From NCBI GenBank assembly GCA_022561095.1, contig JADFRV010000115.1, forward strand, positions 1 through 7,228: DNA of 7,228 bases, read 5' to 3'. The notes under the pieces are model-generated. The model did no database searches, was not told the origin of the DNA, and was given only the letters and a program-made list of their open reading frames with translations. Source of the DNA: Chloroflexota bacterium. GTDB taxonomy: Bacteria > Chloroflexota > Dehalococcoidia > SM23-28-2 > RBG-16-64-32. The translations under genes and the position numbers were made by a program. Shown here piece by piece: positions 1 to 5,665 of the stretch (position 1 is its first letter; each line of letters opens with the position of its first letter).

Positions 1-361
1 GGGCGATGACCTCGCGCAGGAAGAGGGCGCGCAGGCGCCAGGCGAGAGAAGGTCGGTTGGCCAGGAGCTCCGCGCGCGCTCCCTCCATGATGCGCCCGTA
101 CGGGACGCCGGAGGGACAGACGGCCTCGCAGTTGCGGCACTGAAGGCACAGGTCCAGGTGGCCGACCACCGTTGGAGTGGCTTCGATCCGCTCCTCGGCG
201 ATCGCCTTGATGAGGTAGAGCCGTCCGCGGGGCGACTCGGTCTCCAGGCCGGTCTCGGTGTAGGTGGGGCAGGACTCGAGGCAGAGGCCGCAGTGGACGC
301 AGCGGGAGAGGTCGGCGTCGCTGGGGGCGAATGGCCCCGAGAAGGGAGGGTTGTCCGCCAT
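1..361 (-). CDS. glcF: Glycolate oxidase iron-sulfur subunit GlcF, N-terminal part (cut by left edge)
   Basis: Reading the minus strand from ATG at 361 gives an open frame of about 120 codons that reaches the window edge without a stop. It carries two ferredoxin-type [4Fe-4S] motifs: CVHCGLCLESCP at residues 21-32 and CLQCRNCEAVCP at residues 72-83. Between them lies a 'TESPRGR' stretch typical of GlcF-type subunits. In the family this subunit passes electrons from the FAD subunits to the respiratory chain at the membrane; the CCG-type C-terminal domains would lie outside the window. The start shares one base with the glcE stop (TGATG), and GGGGAGG sits 5 bases upstream, so the start is well supported and translation is probably coupled to glcE. 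A related subunit of a D-lactate oxidase is the main alternative, but the neighbours D and E favour a glycolate oxidase assignment. Confidence 0.9.
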   Translation of the reverse strand, partial: MADNPPFSGPFAPSDADLSRCVHCGLCLESCPTYTETGLETESPRGRLYLIKAIAEERIEATPTVVGHLDLCLQCRNCEAVCPSGVPYGRIMEGARAELLANRPSLAWRLRALFLREVIA

Positions 362-1701
362 CAGAGCCTCCCCACCTGGCGTCCGGGGCTGAGGACGCCC
401 TTGGGGTCGAACTGCTCCTTGACGCGGCGCATGAGGTCGAAGGAGGGGGGTGGGTCGCCGAAGACATCCAGGCGGGGCTTGATGTCCAGGGGGCAGCGCT
501 CCAGGACGAGGGAGCCGTCTACCGCGGTCACCGCAGTACGCAGACGGCCTATCGCTGCTTCGGCGTTCTCAAGTCGGGGCCAGGAGGCGTATACGACGCC
601 GACGGTGGGTAAGGCAAGGATGTGGGGCGGCCCATCCACGGTCTCCAGGGATTCGATGAGGGCCGGAAGATGCATGGGCAGGGCGGTGGCTTTACATAAG
701 AGAGACGTATCATCCGGTGAGACGAGCCGGCATGTGCTCTCCCATACACTCGCCGCATCATCCGTGTCGGAGAGGTCGGCGGCGGCGTCCCGCGCCAGGT
801 CGCCTATCTCGCGGCGGGAGCGCGCCACGGCCTGGGGCGTACCGGCGAGATCCAGGACGAGGGCGCAGAGCCCTTGCTGGGCTAGCTCCACGGTGGAAGC
901 TGCCGTGGTGTTGAGTAGCTGGACAGCGCGCAGGCTGAGGCGGCGATGCTGCAGCTCGGCGGCGAAGGCGCAAGCCTGGCCGGGCGTGTCGAAGGCGGCG
1001 ATAGCGGTCCGCTCCACCTTTGGCATCGGCGCGAGCTTGAAGGCGGCTTCCACGATCACGCCCAGCGTGCCGAGCGACCCGATGTACAGCTTGCAAAGGT
1101 CGTAGCCGGCCACGTTCTTCACCACGCGGCCGCCCGCCTTGGTGATGCGGCCGTCTGCGGTTACCACCTTCATGCCGATGGTGAAGTCGCGGGGGGCGCC
1201 GTAGGCGTGGCGCGACGGGCCGGAGGCGTTGGCGGCCAGGATGCCGCCTATCGTCGCCTCTTCTCCCCACGCTGGGCCATGCCTACCGGCAGGCAGGCCC
1301 AGGGGGACGAGCTGGCCGTGCTGTCCCAGGTGGCGCTGGAGCCGGTCCAGAGTGATGCCGGCCTGGCAGGTGACGGTGAGGTCGGCGGGCTCGTGCTCCA
1401 CCACCTGATCGAGCCGCGACAGGCTGAGGGCGATGTCGTAGCGGCCGGGCACGTTGCCGATGTGCATATGGGTGCCGCCGCCGCGGGGGATGACGGCCAG
1501 CCCCTCCGTGTGGGCGTAGCGCATAACCTCCGCGACCTGCTCGTAGCTGGAGGGCGCGACTGCCGCCTGCGGCGTCAGGCCATCCACGGCGAAGGCAGAG
1601 AGCTCATCGCTTCGCCTGACCCCGTCGGCGCCGACGATGGACTCCAGTTGGCTGAGGAGGGATGCCTGCTTGACCATACGGGCGGTCCTAGACGTAGGCA
1701 T
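361..1701 (-). CDS. glcE: Glycolate oxidase FAD-binding subunit GlcE
   Basis: This 446-residue protein has a PCMH-type FAD-binding domain and lacks the second large substrate domain of GlcD, as expected for GlcE. Visible motifs are the FAD loop VIPRGGGTHMHIGN (about 70-83), ATIGGILAANASGP (149-162), and GGRVVKNVAGYDLCKLYIGS (190-209), the last being very typical of GlcE. The end, FDPKGVLSPGR, is also family-like. With GlcD and GlcF it forms the membrane-associated oxidase that converts glycolate to glyoxylate. The start at 1701 overlaps the end of glcD by 14 bases and has AAGGTGG about 6 bases upstream. A second ATG at 1677 (residue 9) has AGGA 8 bases upstream and would remove the overlap, so the start is not settled. 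Residues of about 136-145 (LPAGRHGPAW) look like extra sequence encoded by a DNA palindrome. Confidence 0.93.
   Translation of the reverse strand: MPTSRTARMVKQASLLSQLESIVGADGVRRSDELSAFAVDGLTPQAAVAPSSYEQVAEVMRYAHTEGLAVIPRGGGTHMHIGNVPGRYDIALSLSRLDQVVEHEPADLTVTCQAGITLDRLQRHLGQHGQLVPLGLPAGRHGPAWGEEATIGGILAANASGPSRHAYGAPRDFTIGMKVVTADGRITKAGGRVVKNVAGYDLCKLYIGSLGTLGVIVEAAFKLAPMPKVERTAIAAFDTPGQACAFAAELQHRRLSLRAVQLLNTTAASTVELAQQGLCALVLDLAGTPQAVARSRREIGDLARDAAADLSDTDDAASVWESTCRLVSPDDTSLLCKATALPMHLPALIESLETVDGPPHILALPTVGVVYASWPRLENAEAAIGRLRTAVTAVDGSLVLERCPLDIKPRLDVFGDPPPSFDLMRRVKEQFDPKGVLSPGRQVGRL
1272..1302. repeat. 31-bp imperfect palindrome inside glcE
   Basis: CTGGGCC (1272-1278) pairs with GGCCCAG (1296-1302), and TGCCT (1280-1284) pairs with AGGCA (1291-1295), with one bulged base (A1279) and a 6-base loop. 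That is 12 base pairs in 31 bases. It codes for the odd residues LPAGRHGPA of GlcE. I saw no second copy in the window. Confidence 0.7.
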
Positions 1702-3139
1702 CCGGCCCCACCTTGGCGATGGCGGCCTTCATGCGGGAGGAGACCTCGCCGCAGCCCTTGGAGGAGGGGAATATCTTCCCTGGGTTGAATCCGGCTTCGG
1801 TGGACCCGAAGGCCCGCTTGACGCCGGCCATGATCTCTAGGTCGTCCTCGGAGAAGATCCAGGACATGTAGTTGCGCTTCTCGTAGCCGACGCCGTGCTC
1901 GCCGGTGATTGTGCCGCCGGCCTCCACACAGAGGCGCATGATCACCTCGCCCAGGTCGAGCACGCGCTGGGTGGCGCCGGGGACGCGCTCGTCGAACATG
2001 ACGTTGGGGTGGAGGTTGCCGTCGCCGGCGTGGAAGACGTTGGCCACCTGGAAGCCGAAGCTGTCGCAGGCCTCGTAGACGCCGCGTAACACGGCGGGCA
2101 GCTTGCTGCGGGGGACGACTCCGTCCAGGATGTAGTAGGAGGGGGCCAGACGCCCCAGCGCTCCCAGGGCGCCCTTGCGCCCCGCCCACAGCCGCTCCCG
2201 GTCCTCCGCTGAGAAGCCGATGCGCAGCTCGCGGGCGCCCAGCTCCTCGCACACGGCGCGAACGGAGTCGGCCTGCTCGCGGGTCTCCTCCTCCAGGCCG
2301 TCGACCTCGATGAGGAGCACGGCGCCGGCGTCCGGCGGGTAGCCCGCCTGCACGGCCTCTTCGACGGCCCGCATGGTGTTACGGTCCATCATCTCCAGGG
2401 CGGCGGGCACGATCCCCTGGCCGATGATGGCGGAGACGGCGTGGGACGCCTGGTCCACCTCATCGAAGATGGCGAGCAGGGTGACGGTGGATTGGGGGCA
2501 GTCCATAAGGCGGACGATGACCTTGGTGACGATGCAGAGCGTGCCCTCGGAGCCGACGACGAGGCCGGTGAGGTCGTAGCCGGGGGGATCGGCGGTCTTG
2601 CCGCCCAGCCAGACGAGGTCGCCCTCCGGGGTCACGATCTCCAGGCCGAGGACGTGGTTGGTGGTGGTGCCGTAGCGCAGGCAATGGGGGCCGCCGGCGT
2701 TCTCCGCCACGTTACCGCCGATGGTGCAGACCTTCTGGCTGGACGGGTCGGGGGCGTAGTAGAGGCCGTGGCCGGAGACGGCGTCGGTGATGTCCTGGTT
2801 GATGACGCCGGGCTCCACGACGGCTATGCGGTTACCGGCGTCCACCTCCAGGATGCGGTTCATGCGGGAGGTCACGATGACGACGCCGCCGTCGCAGGGG
2901 ATGGCGCCGCCGGAGAGGCCGGTGCCGGCGCCGCGAGCGGTGACGGGCGCATTATGTCGTTGGGAGATGCGCACAACCTGGGACACCTGGTTAGCGTTAT
3001 ATGGGAGGACGACGGCGTCCGGCAGGCCGCGCTCGATCGTCGCATCGTACTCGTAGACCAGGAGGTCCTCGGGTTCGTGCAGGACCCATCTGCGGCCTAC
3101 GACACGGCTAAGGTCGCGGATCAGGCTGGGATTCGGCAC
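1688..3139 (-). CDS. glcD: Glycolate oxidase FAD-linked catalytic subunit GlcD
   Basis: This is a 483-residue, full-length FAD-linked oxidase of the GlcD/D-lactate dehydrogenase family. The N-terminal PCMH FAD domain shows RGAGTGLSGG (69-78), a CTIGGNVAENAGGP stretch (138-151) and PPGYDLTGLVVGSEGTL (185-201). The C-terminal FAD-oxidase domain shows DGVVPRSKLP (339-348), the HAGDGNLHP motif (370-378) that contributes metal/substrate histidines in the family, and GEHGVGYEK (413-421). It oxidises glycolate, or possibly another D-2-hydroxyacid such as D-lactate; the sequence alone does not decide the substrate. The start is GTG at 3139, which places the family N-terminus correctly, but there is no strong Shine-Dalgarno in front of it. 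It is the first gene of the glcDEF operon, since the next gene upstream is divergent. Confidence 0.95.
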   Translation of the reverse strand: MPNPSLIRDLSRVVGRRWVLHEPEDLLVYEYDATIERGLPDAVVLPYNANQVSQVVRISQRHNAPVTARGAGTGLSGGAIPCDGGVVIVTSRMNRILEVDAGNRIAVVEPGVINQDITDAVSGHGLYYAPDPSSQKVCTIGGNVAENAGGPHCLRYGTTTNHVLGLEIVTPEGDLVWLGGKTADPPGYDLTGLVVGSEGTLCIVTKVIVRLMDCPQSTVTLLAIFDEVDQASHAVSAIIGQGIVPAALEMMDRNTMRAVEEAVQAGYPPDAGAVLLIEVDGLEEETREQADSVRAVCEELGARELRIGFSAEDRERLWAGRKGALGALGRLAPSYYILDGVVPRSKLPAVLRGVYEACDSFGFQVANVFHAGDGNLHPNVMFDERVPGATQRVLDLGEVIMRLCVEAGGTITGEHGVGYEKRNYMSWIFSEDDLEIMAGVKRAFGSTEAGFNPGKIFPSSKGCGEVSSRMKAAIAKVGPDAYV

Positions 3140-3168
3140 AACTCAAAGTCTAGCACCGAGGGCGCAAG

Positions 3169-3196
3169 AGTGTATACTAAGCTGCCAGCGCTGCAA
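3169..3196 (-). promoter_or_regulatory. Possible glcDEF promoter
   Basis: On the minus strand, TTGCAG (3191-3196) and TACACT (3169-3174) are separated by 16 bases and would start a transcript near 3162, about 23 bases before the glcD GTG. Both boxes match the sigma-70 consensus only partly (3/6 and 4/6). The location in the 90-bp divergent spacer is the main support. Confidence 0.3.
3173..3178 (+). promoter_or_regulatory. Possible -10 element for the beta-lactamase-like gene
   Basis: TATACT matches five of six bases of the sigma-70 -10 consensus and lies about 50 bases before the GTG at 3230. I see no good -35 box at the usual distance. The element sits in the palindrome GTATAC, so it overlaps the candidate glcDEF -10 on the other strand. 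Confidence 0.3.
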
Positions 3197-3216
3197 TACA
3201 GGGGGTAATTAGACAT

Positions 3217-3221
3217 AAGGA
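3217..3221 (+). promoter_or_regulatory. Ribosome binding site deciding the GTG start at 3230
   Basis: AAGGA lies 8 bases before GTG 3230. It is the reason for preferring this start over the in-frame ATG at 3359, whose GAGG is only 3 bases away. Confidence 0.55.
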
Positions 3222-3229
3222 ACGAAGAA

Positions 3230-4711
3230 GTGGGCGTGAGGCCCGCTACCAGCCACACTCTGATATTTATTGCCCTTAGTGGGGCGTTACTTTTCCTTAT
3301 AGTGCCGCGTCTGTCTATGTGGAGGCGGGCCCGCCCGGAGCGGGCTCGAACGAGGCGCATGGCAGATGTGAAGACGAAGCGGATTACGATGCAGCGGCTG
3401 GGGCTGGCAACCGCGGGCGTGATCATCACGTTGGCAGTCACGGGCGGCAGCCTGGCGCTGGCTCTGGGTGTGCTGGGCCAGGCGGAGCCTTCGCCGACGC
3501 GAGCGCCCATCGCCGCCGTAAGAAGCGGTAGCGGTGTGACCGCCGACCGAGCCGGCGGCGCGTTCCCACCCTTGCTGGATATAGCGGAGACACCTGTTCC
3601 GGGCTCGGCTGGTCCGGACGGCTCCTCGCCTGCGGCCGGGGGCGATCAGCCGATCGGGCCCCAGGCACCCTCGGTCCTGGCAGGGGTGCCCGAGAACGTG
3701 GGCGCATCCCCGCAACTCCTAGCGCTCAAGGACGTCCTGGCGCAGGAGATCACCGCCTACGGGGCGCAGGTGGGCGGTATCGACGTGGCGATAGCGGTGA
3801 CCGATCTGCAGACGGGTCAGACTATCTCCGTGAACGGGAACGCCGTTCAGCGGACCGGCTGCACCATCAACATGTTCGCCCTGTTCGCCGCCGTGGGAGA
3901 GTTTCAGGCAGGCCGGGCCAACCCCTCAGACGTAGCCTACAACATCGAGTATGGGATCGGCGGCAGCTACCCGCCGCAGGTGAAGCAGTTCCTGCAGAGG
4001 ATCTTCGGCACGCACTCGGCGGGAGTCACCCAGGCGCAGGAGATGATGGGTTCCTGGGGTATGCAGGCCTCCCTGTTTGACCACGTGCCCTACTACGGAG
4101 ACGGCACGCAGAACAACCTGCTGACTGGGCTTGAGACGAACTCCGTCCTCACGAAGCTATACCAGGGCGAGCTGTTTGAGCCGGAATGGACGCAGTATAC
4201 GCTGGAGCGCCTGCGGAATATCCGCTCCTACGTGAACTATATGCTGCCGGGCCAGCTCCCGTCCTCGGCCACGGTGGCCCACAAGATCGGCTACTACTGG
4301 GACACGGACGGTTGGGTGAACAACGATGCGGGGATCGTGACCTTCACGGGCGCCGACGGTCAGGAGAAGGCGTACGCGATCACGTATCTCTCGCAGAAGG
4401 CGAGGACGGAGCGCATCGGGTACTCCTTCGGGGCCAGGCTCTCGCGCATCGTCTGGGATTGGTTCGAGGCGACGTACAAGCTGGGGACGGAGCCGCCGCC
4501 ACCACCGCCACCACTGCCAGCGACGCAGCCGCCTACAGCGGAGCCCACGCCTACGCCGACGCCGGCGTCTACAGCGGAGCCCACGCCTACGTCACCGCCG
4601 GCGTCTACACCGGAGCCCACGCCTACACCGTCGCCGTCACCCACGCCCGCGCCGACGGTGTCGCCTACACCTACGCCGAGCCCGACTCTGGAGCCCACTC
4701 CCACGCCCTAG
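3230..4711 (+). CDS. Exported class A beta-lactamase-like protein with degenerate active site and Pro/Thr-rich tail
   Basis: This 493-residue protein has hydrophobic segments at about 10-26 and 57-81, a low-complexity linker (about 85-160), a globular domain (about 165-415) and a Pro/Thr-rich tail (420-493). The domain resembles class A beta-lactamase/serine hydrolase folds. It has a 'VAIAVTDLQTGQTISVNG' opening strand pair, a helix that starts where Ser-x-x-Lys is expected, LYQGELFEP, and HKIG followed by NNDAGIV where the KTG strand and next strand belong. The putative catalytic motif reads CTIN (211-214), so both Ser and Lys are replaced, and the SDN loop seems to read SAG (263-265). Lactamase activity is therefore doubtful; a binding role or altered chemistry is possible. 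GTG 3230 has a good Shine-Dalgarno. Starting at ATG 3359 (residue 44) would leave one signal-anchor helix. The protein is probably outside the membrane, but its function is not known. Confidence 0.75.
   Translation: MGVRPATSHTLIFIALSGALLFLIVPRLSMWRRARPERARTRRMADVKTKRITMQRLGLATAGVIITLAVTGGSLALALGVLGQAEPSPTRAPIAAVRSGSGVTADRAGGAFPPLLDIAETPVPGSAGPDGSSPAAGGDQPIGPQAPSVLAGVPENVGASPQLLALKDVLAQEITAYGAQVGGIDVAIAVTDLQTGQTISVNGNAVQRTGCTINMFALFAAVGEFQAGRANPSDVAYNIEYGIGGSYPPQVKQFLQRIFGTHSAGVTQAQEMMGSWGMQASLFDHVPYYGDGTQNNLLTGLETNSVLTKLYQGELFEPEWTQYTLERLRNIRSYVNYMLPGQLPSSATVAHKIGYYWDTDGWVNNDAGIVTFTGADGQEKAYAITYLSQKARTERIGYSFGARLSRIVWDWFEATYKLGTEPPPPPPPLPATQPPTAEPTPTPTPASTAEPTPTSPPASTPEPTPTPSPSPTPAPTVSPTPTPSPTLEPTPTP
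4531..4638 (+). repeat. Three tandem 36-bp repeats coding for a Pro/Thr-rich tail
   Basis: The core TACA(G/C)CGGAGCCCACGCC recurs at 4534, 4570 and 4606, an exact 36-base period. Each unit codes for 12 residues of the type (S/P)TAEPTPTxxPA. The copies differ at a few bases, mostly in the second half. A polyproline run (CCGCCACCACCG type codons) precedes them at 4494-4518 and less regular PTP repeats follow to the stop. The repeats are coding, are not spaced by unique sequence, and are not a CRISPR. Confidence 0.85.
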
Positions 4712-4713
4712 GC

Positions 4714-4738
4714 TAGCGGCTGAAGCTCCTGGCCGCTA
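4714..4738. terminator. Possible terminator hairpin between convergent genes
   Basis: A perfect 7-bp stem, TAGCGGC (4714-4720) with GCCGCTA (4732-4738), encloses an 11-base loop. It lies in the 39-bp gap between the stops of two convergent genes, where a bidirectional terminator is expected. No run of T follows on either strand, so the call is tentative. Confidence 0.35.
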
Positions 4739-4750
4739 TTGACTGACGTC

Positions 4751-5554
4751 CTAATCGGTGGGTTCCTTGAGGAACTCGATGAGGGTGAGTCCGCTCTGGG
4801 CCCAGCTCGCTGCCTGATCCCGGCCGATGTAACGGAAGTGCCAGGGTTCGTATGTGTAGCCGGTTATCTCTTCCGCTCCCTGGGGATAACTGAGGGGAAA
4901 CCCGTACTCATGAGCGTGAGCCGCCAGCCACTGGCCCTCCGGCGTCTGGCCGAAGGGTTGTTCGAGCTGCCAGCCGACGCTTGCACTGGTGAGGTCCACG
5001 GTGGTGCCCAGCTGGTGCTCGCTGTGGCCGGGCGGCGCACTGACACGCCTCGCCTCTTCCTCGCCCAACTGGTCTATCCAGTACTGGAACGTCGTCGCCT
5101 GCTCCTCGTAGGAGCGGTAGGCGGAACGCACCCGCAGTTCGTGGCCCTCGGCCCGTGCTGCCCGGAGCATGACGACCAGCGCCTCGGCCGCCTCCTTCCG
5201 CAGCAGCTGGCTGGGGAAGCCGGGCGCCATCCATTCAGGCGGTATCTCCACTAGGTCAGGCGGGACGTACGCCGAGGGCAGCCCGTGCTGCTTGTCCACG
5301 ATCGTCAGCAGGCCCAGGGACTCTCCATCGTCGGGGCCTGCTACCTGGGTCGGAGGGGGCGTGGGGGTGCGTGTAGGGGCCGGAGGGGAAGGAGCGGATG
5401 CCGGGATCGTGGGGCTGGGTACCAATGGGGTCGGTGATTTCTCTTCTGTTCCCGCGCCGCTGCAGGCGCTCAGCAGGGCCGGGGCGATCAGCGCAAACGT
5501 TGCGAGCGCTGTCGCTGCGCTCGTCCGGACAGCCCGGAAGATGTCTCGTTCCAC
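4751..5554 (-). CDS. Lipoprotein D-alanyl-D-alanine carboxypeptidase, VanY/peptidase M15B type
   Basis: Counted from GTG 5554 the protein is 267 residues. It has a basic N-terminus, a hydrophobic signal helix and a lipobox LSAC with Cys31, so it should be a lipid-anchored protein outside the cytoplasmic membrane. A Pro/Thr/Ser-rich linker (about 34-70) leads to an M15B domain (about 83-263). Key residues are the SxHxxGxxxD motif at 178-187 (zinc ligands His180 and Asp187) and EPWH at 236-239 (catalytic Glu236, ligand His239), so the zinc site looks intact. RVRSAYRSYEEQ before it is also typical of VanY. The family removes the terminal D-Ala from peptidoglycan stem peptides. The frame is open up to a TTG at 5590; neither start has a Shine-Dalgarno, and the GTG gives the more usual signal peptide length. 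Nothing suggests a vancomycin resistance cluster, so a housekeeping cell-wall role is more likely. Confidence 0.88.
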   Translation of the reverse strand: MERDIFRAVRTSAATALATFALIAPALLSACSGAGTEEKSPTPLVPSPTIPASAPSPPAPTRTPTPPPTQVAGPDDGESLGLLTIVDKQHGLPSAYVPPDLVEIPPEWMAPGFPSQLLRKEAAEALVVMLRAARAEGHELRVRSAYRSYEEQATTFQYWIDQLGEEEARRVSAPPGHSEHQLGTTVDLTSASVGWQLEQPFGQTPEGQWLAAHAHEYGFPLSYPQGAEEITGYTYEPWHFRYIGRDQAASWAQSGLTLIEFLKEPTD

Positions 5555-5562
5555 AGAACGAG
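5545..5562. repeat. Inverted repeat over the likely start codon of the VanY-type gene
   Basis: CTCGTTC (5545-5551) and GAACGAG (5556-5562) form a perfect 7-bp inverted repeat around a 4-base centre that holds the GTG start on the minus strand. It could be an RNA hairpin that limits initiation or a protein-binding site. Chance is also possible at this size. Confidence 0.4.
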
Positions 5563-5590
5563 CGTAGCAAGGGCTTCGTAGCACTGGCAA
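5561..5590 (-). promoter_or_regulatory. Weak candidate promoter for the VanY-type gene
   Basis: On the minus strand TTGCCA (5585-5590, 5/6 to the -35 consensus) and TACGCT (5561-5566, 3/6 to the -10) are 18 bases apart. Transcription would start about 7 bases on, at or next to the GTG at 5554, implying a leaderless message. The -10 match is poor. Confidence 0.25.
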
Positions 5591-5608
5591 GGAGGTCCGG
5601 CTTCCACC

Positions 5609-5637
5609 TTGACAGGCTACCCTGAGCCGATTAGGAT
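5609..5637 (+). promoter_or_regulatory. Sigma-70 type promoter of the methyltransferase gene
   Basis: A perfect TTGACA (5609-5614) and TAGGAT (5632-5637, 4/6) are separated by the ideal 17 bases. Transcription would begin near 5644, giving a leader of about 20 bases that holds the Shine-Dalgarno. The upstream in-frame TTG at 5609 lies within the -35 box and so cannot be the start of a message from this promoter. Confidence 0.7.
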
Positions 5638-5653
5638 TGCGCCGCGTTCAGGG

Positions 5654-5659
5654 AAGGAG
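5654..5659 (+). promoter_or_regulatory. Ribosome binding site of the methyltransferase gene
   Basis: AAGGAG lies 6 bases before ATG 5666. Together with the promoter it fixes the start at 5666 and excludes the longer in-frame reading from 5609. Confidence 0.75.
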
Positions 5660-5665
5660 CGGACG

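Noticed and set aside
158..1105. 315-codon plus-strand frame antisense to glcF and glcE
   Set aside because: Low-complexity Arg/Ser/Ala product with no domain; the minus strand carries the Fe-S motifs of GlcF and the FAD motifs of GlcE.
946..1788. 280-codon plus-strand frame antisense to glcE and glcD
   Set aside because: Product-like composition of a GC-rich shadow (Gly, Ala, His, Arg); the minus strand encodes unmistakable GlcE and GlcD.
2441..3208. 255-codon plus-strand frame antisense to glcD
   Set aside because: Open only because of high GC; no motif is visible and glcD is certain.
4531..4638. CRISPR array
   Set aside because: The 36-bp units are directly adjacent with no unique spacers, and they code in frame for the Pro/Thr tail.
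4360..4704. Minus-strand frame rich in Val-Gly repeats
   Set aside because: It is the antisense reading of the Pro/Thr codons, which automatically gives Gly and Val.
4186..4716. Overlapping plus-strand frame with a repetitive Tyr/Ala/Gly/His-rich end
   Set aside because: It is the second reading of the beta-lactamase-like gene and its Pro/Thr repeats; it has no start signal and no domain.
4751..5554. Vancomycin resistance vanY
   Set aside because: Domain matches the VanY family, but no vanH/A/X or VanR/S-like gene is near; a general cell-wall carboxypeptidase is the safer reading.
5545..5562. LexA (SOS) operator reading of the inverted repeat
   Set aside because: The known Gram-positive type box is GAAC-N4-GTTC; here the half sites are in the opposite order, GTTC-N4-GAAC.
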